Positions 50,457 to 59,733 of a DNA stretch of 64,000 nt are shown piece by piece. Source of the DNA: Hyphococcus aureus (GTDB lineage Bacteria > Pseudomonadota > Alphaproteobacteria > Caulobacterales > Parvularculaceae); contig NZ_JBHRSH010000001.1 in the NCBI RefSeq assembly GCF_042643165.1, positions 1,798,001 to 1,862,000 on the forward strand, in the 5' to 3' direction. The stretch's first letter is position 1. Each line of letters begins with the position of its first letter. The notes under the pieces were generated by a model. That model searched no databases and was not told the origin of the DNA. It saw only the letters and a program-made list of their open reading frames with translations. The translations under genes and the position numbers were made by a program.

Positions 50457-51578
50457 ATGACAGCCAAGGGTTTTGACATTGCGATTATTGGCGGTGGCGT
50501 GATCGGCCTGACCCTCGCCCGCGCGCTTTGCGACCGAGGCGCCAAACTCGCTGTCTTTGACGCCGGCGCCGATGTCCCCCAGGCGACGCGGGCCGCCGCC
50601 GGGATGCTTGCCCCGTCCTTTGAATATGGCGAAGAGTTCGGCGGCCCTGCAGAAGCGGTTTATCATCTCGGCGCACGCAGCCTCGCCATGTGGGCTGACT
50701 ACGCAGCGGCGCTGGAACAAGAGACGGGCGTTTTTGTCGATTATCGCAGCGACGGCGCCCTGGGTCTTTCCTATCGCGACGAGCAGACGGCGGCGCTCGC
50801 CGAGCAGGCGGCGCAGGTCAAGAGGCTGGGCGGCGACGTTGAAATGATTTCGGGCGATGAGGCGCGGGAACTGGAGCCAGCGCTTTCGGCTGATATCGCC
50901 GCCGCGCTCCATGCGCCAAAAGACACACAAGTCGATCCGCGCCGGGTGATGGCGGCGCTGAAGGTATCGCTTAATCGGCGTGGCGTGGAAATAATTCAGG
51001 GGCGGGTGCTCTCGCTCGGCGATGGTGAAACGATCCGGCAATTTGTGACTGCGGAAGGCGATATCTACGAAGCGAACAGAAAAGTGCTCGCAACGGGCGC
51101 CGTTGGCGGTCTGACATCAAGGGGGCTCGTCTATCCGGTGAAGGGTGAGGCGACAGCGATTGCGAGCGAGAGCGTCATCACCCGTGTCTTGCGCGCGCCG
51201 GGGGCTTATCTCTGTCCCAAGGCGGAGGGCAGGCTGGTGATTGGCGCGACAGAAGAGATTGGCCCGTTCGATCATCATTCGGTTTCTCCGGCGGCGGTCG
51301 CAGGTCTTCGGGCCAATGCGGCTCGCGCCGTCCCGGCGCTAGGGATGGCCGCAGAGCTGGAGCGTTGGGCGGGGTTGCGGCCCGGCACGCCCGACGGTGC
51401 CCCGATCATGGGCCAAGATAAAAACGGGCGTTATCTCGCCCTTGGCCATTATCGAAACGGAGTTCTCCACGCCCCAGCGGCGGCGGAAGCCATGGCGGCG
51501 CTGATCCTCGGGGAAACGCCGGCTTTCGATCTCGCGCCTTTCTCAATCTCCCGTTTCAGTTCGGGACGGGATGGTTAG
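50457..51578 (+). CDS. thiO: Glycine oxidase ThiO-like FAD enzyme
   Basis: A 373-residue FAD-dependent amine oxidase of the DAO family. The dinucleotide site is IAIIGGGVIGLTLARAL, followed by ATRAAAGMLAPSFEYG, typical of ThiO, and GLRPGTPDGAPIMG with YLALGHYRNGVLHAPAAA near the C-terminus. ThiO makes iminoacetate from glycine for the thiazole of thiamine. No thiS, thiG or thiE is adjacent, so another amino-acid oxidase role is possible. The ATG at 50457 follows AAGGACAAG; an in-frame codon at 50361 lies inside the holin-like gene. Confidence 0.82.
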   Translation: MTAKGFDIAIIGGGVIGLTLARALCDRGAKLAVFDAGADVPQATRAAAGMLAPSFEYGEEFGGPAEAVYHLGARSLAMWADYAAALEQETGVFVDYRSDGALGLSYRDEQTAALAEQAAQVKRLGGDVEMISGDEARELEPALSADIAAALHAPKDTQVDPRRVMAALKVSLNRRGVEIIQGRVLSLGDGETIRQFVTAEGDIYEANRKVLATGAVGGLTSRGLVYPVKGEATAIASESVITRVLRAPGAYLCPKAEGRLVIGATEEIGPFDHHSVSPAAVAGLRANAARAVPALGMAAELERWAGLRPGTPDGAPIMGQDKNGRYLALGHYRNGVLHAPAAAEAMAALILGETPAFDLAPFSISRFSSGRDG

Positions 51579-51638
51579 CGCTTTGTTGACGATTGCTCGC
51601 CAAATTACGCGGGCTGGGCTGTAAACGCCGCCAGAGGG

Positions 51639-52475
51639 ATGACTATGACTGCCGAGATCGCCGCTGCTGCGACCACCGGGGCTGCGTCTGTGCAAGGCGC
51701 GGTGAAACGCGCCAGCGCGTCCACCGGCGCCGGTTTTGATTTCCTGATGAAAATGGCCGCGCGTGAAAGCGGCTATAATCCCAATGCGCAGGCGAAGACA
51801 TCAAGCGCCGCCGGGCTGTTCCAGTTTATCGAGCAGACCTGGTTTTCGACCGTCAAAAAATACGGCGGCGAACATGGGCTTGGCGCCGCGGCGAACGCCA
51901 TCACGCAAGACGCCAGTGGACGCTACCAGGTGTCAGACAGCGCTGCGCGCGAAAAGATTTTGAATTTGCGTTTCAATGCTGAGGCCGCTTCCGCCATGGC
52001 GGGCGAACTCGCGAATGAAAACAAAACCATGCTTGAAGGCCGGCTCGGCCGGGCTGCGACCAGCGCCGACCTTTATACGGCGCATTTCCTCGGTCCCGCC
52101 GGCGCAGTGAAGCTTTTGTCATCCGCCTCTGCGGTGAAAGCCGCCGATCTGTTGCCGCAAGCGGCCGCCGCCAACCGGAATGTCTTTTATGACGGCGCGC
52201 GCGCGAAAAGCGTGGGTGAGGTTGTCGCCTCGATTGCGACCTCCATGGGCGCCGCCGCCAGTGAAACCGCAGGCGCGCCCGCTACGGCGCAACAACAATC
52301 CGCGCGCAATTTCTCGCCTGTGCGAAGTTACATGCATCAGATCGTCGACGCCTTTACATCGCCGGTGAAAACGGCGCCGTCCGCAGGGTACAGCGCCACT
52401 GCGCTCGCGGTTCTTGACGCGCTCGACCCGACCTCATCCTTACGCAAGGATGATGACGATCAAGACCGGTCTTAG
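51639..52475 (+). CDS. Lytic transglycosylase (SLT-type) domain protein
   Basis: A 278-residue muramidase-like protein. The catalytic glutamate is E43 in MAARESGYNPNAQAKTSSA, and AGLFQFIEQTWF follows, the SLT core in short form. The C-terminal part (about 190-278) is Ala/Ser-rich and ends in an acidic tail DDDDQDRS. No signal peptide is seen, which fits phage-type or flagellar-type export through another route. It is close to the holin-like gene, so the pair may be a lysis remnant or a cell-wall remodelling set. Confidence 0.82.
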   Translation: MTMTAEIAAAATTGAASVQGAVKRASASTGAGFDFLMKMAARESGYNPNAQAKTSSAAGLFQFIEQTWFSTVKKYGGEHGLGAAANAITQDASGRYQVSDSAAREKILNLRFNAEAASAMAGELANENKTMLEGRLGRAATSADLYTAHFLGPAGAVKLLSSASAVKAADLLPQAAAANRNVFYDGARAKSVGEVVASIATSMGAAASETAGAPATAQQQSARNFSPVRSYMHQIVDAFTSPVKTAPSAGYSATALAVLDALDPTSSLRKDDDDQDRS

Positions 52476-52495
52476 TCTGAATTGAATAGTGTTTT

Positions 52496-53344
52496 TTAGC
52501 ACCGCGGGGCGGTGACGCCTTCCGGCAGCTTGGTTTCCGGCGAGGCGCAGGCTTTTGCGAGCTGTTCCGTCGTCAGATTGACGGCGCCGGAAAGATCGGC
52601 GCCCTGGATCAGCGCGCCGGAAAAATCCGCAGCTTTGACATCAGCGCCGGTGAAGCTTGCTTTGCCAAGCTTGGCGTTTATGAAGCGCACGCCGGTGAGA
52701 TCGGCGCCGTCGAACTTTGCGCCCGCTGCGTTGGCGCTGATGAAAGAGGCGCCGGCTGCGTAAGCAGCGCGGAAATCTGTTCCGGAAAGATTGGCGCCGG
52801 CAAATGTTGAAAAGGAAAGCTCGCTGTCAACGAATTTGGAGCCGGTGAAGTCGCCTGCGCGCGCCTTGGCTTCTCGCAATTCGGCGCCGGAAAAATCGCT
52901 ATTGATAAACATGGCGGCGTTGAGATTGGACTTCGCCATCCGCGCGCCTTTGAAGTTCACCGCATCGCCTGTGGCGCCTTCGAGGCTGGTCCCGTCAAGC
53001 AGCGTTTCGTTGAACTGGGCATTATTGAGAAACGAGCTCGCAAAATTCGACCGCGGAAAGTCCTTGTTGGAAAAAACCTCGCCGGTGAAATCCTGCGCGA
53101 CATGTTTCAGGTCTTCTTTCACTGGCTTGGGGCCTGAAAGCGACGGCAGCTTGACGCCGGCCCCGTCGAGCACTTTTTCAAGCTCCGGACCGATCTGTTC
53201 CACTTGCGTAAGGGGTTTGGCGATCTCCTTGCCAATCTCGGCGACAGGATTGCGTTTGTTGTAATTAGTCGAACCCGGCGTGATTGTCGTAATCACGGAC
53301 ATCAAGACGATCATCAAAATCATTATAAACGCGATTAACTTCAT
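52496..53344 (-). CDS. Membrane-anchored pentapeptide-repeat protein
   Basis: A 282-residue protein that begins MKLIAFIMILMIVLMSV, a signal anchor, at ATG 53344 (ten more residues are possible from 53374). From about residue 85 to 265 it is built of A(D/N)LxX-type pentapeptides (FSGAELREAKARAGDFTG, AKFDGADLTGVRFINAKL), which form a right-handed quadrilateral beta-helix. Two cysteines near the end (KACASPETK, PRC) may form a disulfide. The protein probably sits in the periplasm; its partner is not visible. A CtrA-type box lies about 100 bp upstream. Confidence 0.84.
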   Translation of the reverse strand: MKLIAFIMILMIVLMSVITTITPGSTNYNKRNPVAEIGKEIAKPLTQVEQIGPELEKVLDGAGVKLPSLSGPKPVKEDLKHVAQDFTGEVFSNKDFPRSNFASSFLNNAQFNETLLDGTSLEGATGDAVNFKGARMAKSNLNAAMFINSDFSGAELREAKARAGDFTGSKFVDSELSFSTFAGANLSGTDFRAAYAAGASFISANAAGAKFDGADLTGVRFINAKLGKASFTGADVKAADFSGALIQGADLSGAVNLTTEQLAKACASPETKLPEGVTAPRC

Positions 53345-53441
53345 CGCGGGTCTCCCGGGTTCTTCCTCCCTCACAAAATAAGACAGGCGGGGTCAACGTC
53401 CGATTAAGGATAAAATTCGAATTGTCACAGGGATGGGGCTG

Positions 53442-53456
53442 TTAAGCTCTTGTTAA
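53442..53456 (-). promoter_or_regulatory. CtrA-type box upstream of the pentapeptide-repeat gene
   Basis: Read on the minus strand, TTAA, seven bases, then TTAAC, about 100 bp before the ATG at 53344 and overlapping the nrdJ stop codon. The seven-base spacing is exact. It also contains a GCTCTT/AAGAGC hairpin, so it could instead be part of a weak nrdJ terminator. Confidence 0.42.
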
Positions 53457-56400
53457 GAGCAGCCTGTGGACGCGCCGCAGCTGTCGCATTTCAGGCAGGC
53501 GCCGTTCCGGACAAGCGTGAATTGTCCGCATTCCGAGCAGGCGTCGCCTTCATAGCCCTTGATGCGGGCTTCACTGCGCGGATTGCCCGGCGTCGCCAGA
53601 ACCCCGCGCGGCGCCTTCTGGTTTACAGCGTCAGCGAGCTTGGCGATCTGCGCTTCTATCTCAGGCGGGCTTTCGGCGCGCATGGGTTCTTCAATGTCTT
53701 CGATTTCAACATTGATATCTTCTTCATCTTCGTCGGCGCCATGGGCCTCTTTGGCCGAATGCCGGAGCCGGTCGAAATCGCCGCCCCGCAAGATCACGAG
53801 ATTGTCGGTGACGGTAGAGCGCGAAAAGCCCTTGGAAATAAGCTTGGTTGCGTCGGCCTGGGTTTTCTCTTCGCTGACGCCGCGCCCAATGGCGTCGACG
53901 GCGGATTCATCGGGATGGACATGGGCGAGGTCGGCCCGGCCGAGATAAGAGATCGCGAGCTCGCGGAAAATATAGTCGAGGATCGATGTGGCGTTCTTGA
54001 TCTGGTCATTGCCCTGCACGGGGCCAGCCGGTTCGAAGCGCGTGAACACATAGGCGTCGACGAATTCCTCGAGCGGCACGCCATATTGCAGGCCGAGGGA
54101 AACGGCGATTGCGAAATTGTTCATGAGTGAGCGGAAGGCGGCGCCTTCCTTGTGCATGTCGATGAAGACTTCGCCGATTTCTCCGTCGTCGAATTCGCCG
54201 GTATGAAGATAAACCTTGTGACCGCCGACAATAGCTTTCTGGATATAACCCTTGCGCCGGTCGGGCAGGCGTCGCCTTCCAGGTGTGCGTTCAATAATGC
54301 GTTCGACAATGCGCTCGGCGACAATTTTTGATTTTTCAGCCGCCGGCGCCGCCGCGATTTCTTCCTGAAGCTCTTCGTCTTCTTCCTGTGTGTCAGACGC
54401 GAGCAATGCTGCGGCGAGCGGTTGCGACAGTTTTGAGCCATCGCGGTAGAGGGCGATCGATTTCAGGCCCATGCGCCAGGCGAGCATATAGGCCTTGGCG
54501 CAGTCGCCGATGGTGGCGAAATTCGGAAGGTTCACGGTCTTCGAAATCGCGCCGGAAATAAAGGGCTGCGAGGCGGCCATCATTTTCAGATGCGCCTCGA
54601 CGGAAAGGGCGCGCGTCCCGATGCGCCCGCATGGATTGGCGCAATCGAAAACAGGATAGTGCTCTTCCTTCAAATGCGGCGCGCCTTCGACGGTCATCGC
54701 CCCGCAACAGAAAAGATTGGCCTGATGAATTTCTTCGTCGGAAAAGCCGAGATATTGCAGCACTTCATAACCGGTAAGCGCCAGCTCGCTCTCATGCATC
54801 CCGAGAACATGTACGCAGAAATCTTCGCCGAGCGCCTGGGGCGTGAACGCATAGGTAAGGTCGAACGTCGTTTTGAGGCGCTCTTCCAGCGCTTTGATGT
54901 GACGGTCCTCGAACCCTTCGCGGCGCAGATCGTCTAAAGCAACGCCCGGCGCGCCTTCAAGTGTGCCGCGACCGGCCGCGTAATAACCGATATCCTCGAT
55001 TTCGGCGTTTGTATAACCAAGCGTTTTCAAAGACGCCGGAACGGAGCGGTTGACGATCTTCAACATGCCGCCGCCGGCGAGCTTTTTGAATTTGACGAGC
55101 GCGAAATCCGGTTCAATGCCGGTTGTGTCGCAATCCATGACGAGGCCGATGGTGCCGGTTGGCGCCACGACGGAGACCTGGGCGTTGCGGAAGCCGTTAA
55201 TGGCGCCGAGTTCATAAGCCTCGTTCCAGACGCGCCGCGCAGCTTCCGTCACTTCTGCCCAGGGGCAGGCGTCAGCGTCGAATTGCATGGGCTCGACCGC
55301 GAGACCTTCAAACGCGCCGCCGATCGCGGTGCCGGCGCAGGCGCGGCGGTGATTACGCATCACGCGCAGCATCGCATCGCGATTGTCGGCGAATTTTGCG
55401 AAAGCGCCGGCGACAGAGGCCATCTCCGCCGAAGCGCGATAGGCGGCGCCGGTCATCAGCGCCGATACGCCTGCGGCGACGGCACGCCCTTCCTCGCTGT
55501 CATAGGCAAGGCCGGAGGACATCAATAAGCCGCCGAGATTGGCGAAGCCGAGGCCGAGCGTCCGATAATCGAAAGACCGCCGGGCAATTTCCGGCGACGG
55601 GTATTGCGCCATCATCACGGAGATTTCGAGGGTCAGCGTCCACAGCCGGCAGGCATGTTCGAAAAGATCGGCGTCAAATCCGGACACCGTTTTGAACTTC
55701 AAGAGATTGAGCGAGGCGAGATTACAGGCCGTGTCATCGAGGAACATATATTCCGAACACGGGTTCGAGGCGCGGATCTCGCCGCCTGCGGGGCATGTAT
55801 GCCAGGCGTTGATGGTGTCGTGAAATTGTAGGCCCGGATCGGCGCAGGTCCAGGCGGCCGAACAGATATTGCTCCACAGCGCGCGCGCGCGAATGGTCTT
55901 CATCGGTTCGCCGTCGGTGCGCCGGGTGAGGGACCAGGACGTATCGTCATTGACGGCTTTCAGGAAGTCGTCGGTGATGCGCACAGAGTTGTTGGCGTTC
56001 TGGCCGGAGACCGTGCGATAGCCTTCCGAATCCCAATCGAGATCGTAGGTGTCGACTTCGATCTGGCGATAGCCCTGACGGGCAAAATCGATGACCCGCC
56101 GGATCGAGGCGTCGGGAACGAATGATTTCTTTGCGTCTTTGATCGCCGCTTTAAGAGCCGGATTTTCTTTCGGATCGAAACGGGTGTCCGCGTCTTTGCC
56201 TTGCCAGCAAGCGTCGAGAACGCGGGGAAGATGTTTGGCGTGGACGCGCGAACCCGTCACCAGCGCGGCGACTTTTTCTTCTTCGCGGGTCTTCCATGAA
56301 ACGAATTCTTCGATGTCCGGATGATCGGCGTCGACGACAATCATTTTTGCGGCGCGCCGCGTGGTGCCGCCGGATTTAACCGCCCCCGCCGCCGCATCGC

Positions 56401-57181
56401 CGACTTTCAGAAAGCTCAACAGGCCGGAGCTTTTGCCGCCGCTTGAGAGCGGCTCATCTGCGCCGCGAATGTTCGAGAAATTGGTGCCGGAGCCGGAGCC
56501 ATATTTAAACAGCAGCGCTTCGCGTTTCCACAAATCCATGACGCCGCCTTCTCCGGCGAGGCTGTCATCGACGGACTGGATGAAACAGGCGTGCGGCTGC
56601 GGGCGTTCATAGGCGCTGTCGGATTCGGTGAGCGCGCCGGTGGCGTGGTCTACATAGAAATGGCCTTGTCCGGCGGCGTCGATCCCGTAGGCCCAGTGCA
56701 GGCCGGTGTTGAACCATTGCGGGGAGTTCGGGGCGGCGACCTGCAGGGCGAGCATGGCGCGCATTTCATCCATGAAAGTCCGCGCGGCGTTCTCGTCGTC
56801 GAAATAGCCGCCCTTCCATCCCCAATAGGCCCAGGCGCCGGCCATGCGGTCGAACACCTGCTTGGCCGAGATCTCCGGTCCATAGCGTTCGTCGGCGGGC
56901 AGTTTCGCAAGCGCTGCGATGTCGGGCATGGAGCGCTGTAGAAAATCGGGAACGCCTTTTTCTTTCACCCGCCTGGTGCGGGCCGGCACGCCGGCTTTCC
57001 TCAAATATTTCTGGGCGAGGATATCGACCGCGGTCTGGCTCCAGCTTTTGGGAACCTCAAGATCGCGCATCTCGAAGATGATCTCGCCTGAAAGGGTGCG
57101 AATTTCCGAATCGGCGCGCCGGAATACGGCGCCGCCATAAGGCGCGCCTGAGCTTTCCGTATATCGCCGATCAATGCGCAT
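53453..57181 (-). CDS. nrdJ: Vitamin B12-dependent ribonucleotide reductase (class II)
   Basis: A 1242-residue adenosylcobalamin-dependent enzyme that reduces ribonucleotides in or without oxygen. The catalytic barrel shows NSPQWFNTGLH, FKYGSGSGTNFSNIRG, and NPCSEYMFLDDTACNLASLNL, split by the active-site cysteine. A TSCPD domain (about 1020-1130) precedes the C-terminal redox/zinc ribbon CSECGQFTLVRNGACLKC and CDSC. This long form is the alphaproteobacterial NrdJ. It makes cobalamin supply essential unless an NrdAB enzyme exists elsewhere. No cobalamin riboswitch could be recognised upstream. Confidence 0.95.
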   Translation of the reverse strand: MRIDRRYTESSGAPYGGAVFRRADSEIRTLSGEIIFEMRDLEVPKSWSQTAVDILAQKYLRKAGVPARTRRVKEKGVPDFLQRSMPDIAALAKLPADERYGPEISAKQVFDRMAGAWAYWGWKGGYFDDENAARTFMDEMRAMLALQVAAPNSPQWFNTGLHWAYGIDAAGQGHFYVDHATGALTESDSAYERPQPHACFIQSVDDSLAGEGGVMDLWKREALLFKYGSGSGTNFSNIRGADEPLSSGGKSSGLLSFLKVGDAAAGAVKSGGTTRRAAKMIVVDADHPDIEEFVSWKTREEEKVAALVTGSRVHAKHLPRVLDACWQGKDADTRFDPKENPALKAAIKDAKKSFVPDASIRRVIDFARQGYRQIEVDTYDLDWDSEGYRTVSGQNANNSVRITDDFLKAVNDDTSWSLTRRTDGEPMKTIRARALWSNICSAAWTCADPGLQFHDTINAWHTCPAGGEIRASNPCSEYMFLDDTACNLASLNLLKFKTVSGFDADLFEHACRLWTLTLEISVMMAQYPSPEIARRSFDYRTLGLGFANLGGLLMSSGLAYDSEEGRAVAAGVSALMTGAAYRASAEMASVAGAFAKFADNRDAMLRVMRNHRRACAGTAIGGAFEGLAVEPMQFDADACPWAEVTEAARRVWNEAYELGAINGFRNAQVSVVAPTGTIGLVMDCDTTGIEPDFALVKFKKLAGGGMLKIVNRSVPASLKTLGYTNAEIEDIGYYAAGRGTLEGAPGVALDDLRREGFEDRHIKALEERLKTTFDLTYAFTPQALGEDFCVHVLGMHESELALTGYEVLQYLGFSDEEIHQANLFCCGAMTVEGAPHLKEEHYPVFDCANPCGRIGTRALSVEAHLKMMAASQPFISGAISKTVNLPNFATIGDCAKAYMLAWRMGLKSIALYRDGSKLSQPLAAALLASDTQEEDEELQEEIAAAPAAEKSKIVAERIVERIIERTPGRRRLPDRRKGYIQKAIVGGHKVYLHTGEFDDGEIGEVFIDMHKEGAAFRSLMNNFAIAVSLGLQYGVPLEEFVDAYVFTRFEPAGPVQGNDQIKNATSILDYIFRELAISYLGRADLAHVHPDESAVDAIGRGVSEEKTQADATKLISKGFSRSTVTDNLVILRGGDFDRLRHSAKEAHGADEDEEDINVEIEDIEEPMRAESPPEIEAQIAKLADAVNQKAPRGVLATPGNPRSEARIKGYEGDACSECGQFTLVRNGACLKCDSCGASTGCS

Positions 57182-57447
57182 CTGGTCCTGTCCCGGGGCC
57201 GCCCGGTTTCCGCAAGGCTGGCCCGATTACAATATAGTCGTCTGAGCGCTCCGGCTCCACCGCACCAGCAAATCCCTGGTCCGCTCATGGCCTCAGTCAG
57301 GGGGTTCGGCTAATTTTCCCCTAATTTCAAGGGAAAAGCGCCCCTGGAGAGGCTGGTTCCGGGTCTCTTGCGGGGTCCGGCGACGGGCGCCATATTCGCG
57401 CCGCGACCAGGGGTTAGTATCGGCCCCAGAGATTCAGGAATCCTTGC

Positions 57448-57858
57448 ATGTTTTCGCAGCTTTTTACCTGGTGGAATACGACCACCTTCGGCACTTCCTT
57501 CACCTTGTGGCGCAAAGGCGCCCGTCTCGTGGGGACGGATGAGCAGGGAAACCGCTATTTTGAAGAAAAAGACCCGACCCTGCCGGGCAGTGACGGCAAG
57601 CGCCGCCGCCGCTGGGTCATCTATCATGGCATCGCCGAAGCCTCTCGGGTGCCCCCCGACTGGCATGGCTGGCTGCATCACACTTTCGAGGAGGCGCCGA
57701 CGGTGGCGCCCTTGACGCGCCGGGCCTTCGAGAAGGATCATTTGCCGAACATGACCGGCACACCGCTCGCCTATCATCCGAAGGGCAGCCTTTCGCGCAC
57801 TGGCGGCCCGGCCGATGTGAATGACGATTATGAGGCCTGGACGCCGGAAAGCGTCTAA
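57448..57858 (+). CDS. NDUFA12-family complex I accessory subunit
   Basis: A 136-residue homologue of the mitochondrial 17.2-kDa subunit (NDUFA12/B17.2) of NADH:ubiquinone oxidoreductase. It keeps KGARLVGTDEQGNRYFEEK, RRRWVIYHGIAEASRVPPDWHGWLHHTFE across two segments, and a C-terminal Pro/Gly-rich tail. This supernumerary subunit occurs in alphaproteobacteria and mitochondria. It starts the conserved run with an MCE protein, DUF2155 and aat, apart from the main nuo operon as usual. Confidence 0.93.
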   Translation: MFSQLFTWWNTTTFGTSFTLWRKGARLVGTDEQGNRYFEEKDPTLPGSDGKRRRRWVIYHGIAEASRVPPDWHGWLHHTFEEAPTVAPLTRRAFEKDHLPNMTGTPLAYHPKGSLSRTGGPADVNDDYEAWTPESV

Positions 57859-57884
57859 CGCCGAAACCAAGGGGAGGCTGGTCT

Positions 57885-58382
57885 ATGAGCCGCGCCGGAT
57901 TTTTCGAGACGATTGTCGGAGCTCTTGTCATCGCCGTTGCAGCGGCGTTTCTCGCTTATGCTTATGGGGTGAGCGGCAAGGGTGTTGGGCGCGACCATTA
58001 TCAGATCGGCGCCGTCTTCGGCCGCGTTGATGGAGTGACGGTAGGATCGGAAGTCAGGATCGCCGGCGTTAAAGTCGGGTCGGTCGCTGGCAACAGCCTT
58101 GATCTCATGACCTATGAAGCGAATGTGGAGCTTGCAATCGATCGCGGCGTCGCCATTCCGCAGGACTCTGTCGCCAAGGTTGTTTCTGACGGCATTCTCG
58201 GCGGCGCGCATATCGCGATCGAACCGGGCGCCGCGGAAGAAATGTTAGTGGAAGGTGAAAAGCTCACCATCACGCAAGGGTCTGTCGACCTGTTGAGCCT
58301 CGCTGTTCAGGCGTTCACGTCAGGCGGCGGCAAGGACAGCGACGAGAGCGACAAGCCTGCTGATCCGTTGGGAGATATGTAA
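57885..58382 (+). CDS. mlaD: MCE-domain protein, MlaD type
   Basis: A 165-residue periplasmic lipid-carrier subunit: an N-terminal anchor (about 7-28, FETIVGALVIAVAAAFLAYAY) and one MCE domain (about 40-118, with VDGVTVGSEVRIAGVKVGSV and VSDGILGGAHIAIE). Size and motifs match E. coli MlaD better than the longer MCE protein at 37059. Its own permease and ATPase are not adjacent, so it may use an Mla complex encoded elsewhere. The stop shares a base with the next ATG (TAATG), so it is coupled to the DUF2155 gene. Confidence 0.9.
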   Translation: MSRAGFFETIVGALVIAVAAAFLAYAYGVSGKGVGRDHYQIGAVFGRVDGVTVGSEVRIAGVKVGSVAGNSLDLMTYEANVELAIDRGVAIPQDSVAKVVSDGILGGAHIAIEPGAAEEMLVEGEKLTITQGSVDLLSLAVQAFTSGGGKDSDESDKPADPLGDM

Positions 58383-58996
58383 TGCGTTGCGTTTGTGTTT
58401 TTGCGGCGCTGATCATGCTGTCCGCAACTGCCATGGCGCAGGACGAAGCGCCGGTTGACGACATTCTAAGTGAACTAGATCTTCTCTCACAGGCGGAAGA
58501 TGATCCCTTCGCAGCCGCTGCAAACACGGAAGAACGCGAGCCGGTGTCCGTCACGCTTCGGGCCCTCAACAAGATCACGGCGCGGTACACTGATCTTGAA
58601 ATCAAGATGAATGAAATCGCACATTTCGGCTCGCTCGAAATTCAGCCGCGCACCTGTGACAAACGCCCGCCGGAAGAGTTTCCGGAAACAACGGCGTTCC
58701 TTGAAATCTTCGACACTGAATTCGAAAGCCGCCAGAGCGATTTGAAAATTCAGGCGCCCGAATTGATCGAGGATGAAATCGAGACGAGGGACCTTGAGGT
58801 TCTGCCCGGCGAAGCGGTGGGCGAAACGCCTACTTTTGAAGCGCCGGCGGCGGTGGTGCTCGAAGGGCCGCAAGCAGAAGGCGTCAATATTTTCCGCGGC
58901 TGGATGTTTGCGTCGACGCCGGCCCTCAATGCTCTTGAGCACCCGGTCTATGATGTCTGGGTGATCGACTGCAAAACCAAAGCCGCCGATAATTGA
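58382..58996 (+). CDS. DUF2155 domain protein
   Basis: A 204-residue exported protein with a signal peptide ending AMA-QDE (about residue 20) and a DUF2155 domain (about 62-200, with ITARYTDLEIKMNEIAHFG, RTCDKRPPEEFPE, and GWMFASTPALNALEHPVYDVW across two stretches). In this copy an acidic insertion (about 115-155) splits the domain. DUF2155 is a conserved alphaproteobacterial neighbour of aat and NDUFA12 genes with no known role. Its 3' end overlaps the convergent aat gene by 49 bp. Confidence 0.88.
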   Translation: MRCVCVFAALIMLSATAMAQDEAPVDDILSELDLLSQAEDDPFAAAANTEEREPVSVTLRALNKITARYTDLEIKMNEIAHFGSLEIQPRTCDKRPPEEFPETTAFLEIFDTEFESRQSDLKIQAPELIEDEIETRDLEVLPGEAVGETPTFEAPAAVVLEGPQAEGVNIFRGWMFASTPALNALEHPVYDVWVIDCKTKAADN

Positions 58997-59613
58997 TCCG
59001 GCGCGGCGAAGAAGTCCGCTTTCTCCTTCAACGCTTTTGCGAGAATGATCTGGTAATCGGCGTCGTCCATGGCGATGAGCCCGAACTGGACGAGATGCTC
59101 GTTGAAAAACTGCGCGTCGATAAAATGAAAGCCGCCGATTTTCAGCCGCGCCATCAGATGCAGCATGGCGATTTTTGACGCCCCGCTCTCGCGTGAGAAC
59201 ATGCTCTCGCCGCAAAAGGCCGCCCCAAGCACAACACCGTAAAGACCGCCGACAAGCTTGCCCTCGCGCCAGCATTCCACTGAATGGGCATGGCCTTGAA
59301 AGTGCAGTTCCGAATAGGCTTCGACAATCGCATCATTGATCCAGGTTTCGGGCCGGGCCTTGGTCGCTTCGGCGCAGGCCATCATGACGTCTGAAAACGC
59401 CGTGTTGATGCGGATTTCAAACGGCTCCTTTTTCAGGAGCCGCGCCAGCTTTTTCGGCACATGCGGCGCATCCAGCGGAATGATCCCGCGCTCGTCGGGC
59501 AAAACCCAGACGACAGAAGCGTCTTCGCGCGCACGCGCCATCGGGAAATAGCCAAGCGTGTAGGCCTTTAACAGGTCCTCGGTCGGGATCGAATTGGCTG
59601 AATCGCGGGCCAT
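58948..59613 (-). CDS. aat: Leucyl/phenylalanyl-tRNA-protein transferase
   Basis: A 221-residue N-end rule enzyme that adds Leu or Phe to proteins with N-terminal Arg or Lys, marking them for ClpAP. Motifs are LLKAYTLGYFPMA, the WVLPDERGIIPLD segment, HSVECWREGKLVGGLYGV, and CGESMFSRESGASKIAM. In alphaproteobacteria it usually follows accC on the same strand; here a four-gene efflux operon lies between accC and aat, so it likely has its own promoter. The 3' end overlaps DUF2155. Confidence 0.93.
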   Translation of the reverse strand: MARDSANSIPTEDLLKAYTLGYFPMARAREDASVVWVLPDERGIIPLDAPHVPKKLARLLKKEPFEIRINTAFSDVMMACAEATKARPETWINDAIVEAYSELHFQGHAHSVECWREGKLVGGLYGVVLGAAFCGESMFSRESGASKIAMLHLMARLKIGGFHFIDAQFFNEHLVQFGLIAMDDADYQIILAKALKEKADFFAAPDQLSAALVLQSITQTS

Positions 59614-59674
59614 GAGGGTCAGTCTAAGCTGGCCCGGCGGCGCCCGTCACCTGTCGTTTGACTGGTCCTGCTTA

Positions 59675-59720
59675 TTGATTTTTTAAGGGCGGAGAATATA
59701 TGACTGACGGGTTAGTTAGT
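59675..59720 (+). promoter_or_regulatory. Promoter and probable operator of the TetR-efflux operon
   Basis: TTGATT (59675-59680) and TATATG (59697-59702) are spaced 16 bp apart like a sigma-70 promoter. Immediately after, ACTGAC and GTTAGT form an imperfect inverted repeat in the start region, as expected for an autoregulating TetR protein. The ATG follows at 59734. Confidence 0.42.
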
Positions 59721-59733
59721 TGTAGTCCCGTTT

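Noticed and set aside
57182..57447. Cobalamin riboswitch or NrdR box before nrdJ
   Set aside because: I could not find the B12-box or GCCACTG-type core on the minus strand. ACAATATAGT resembles half of an NrdR box but is too short and occurs once.
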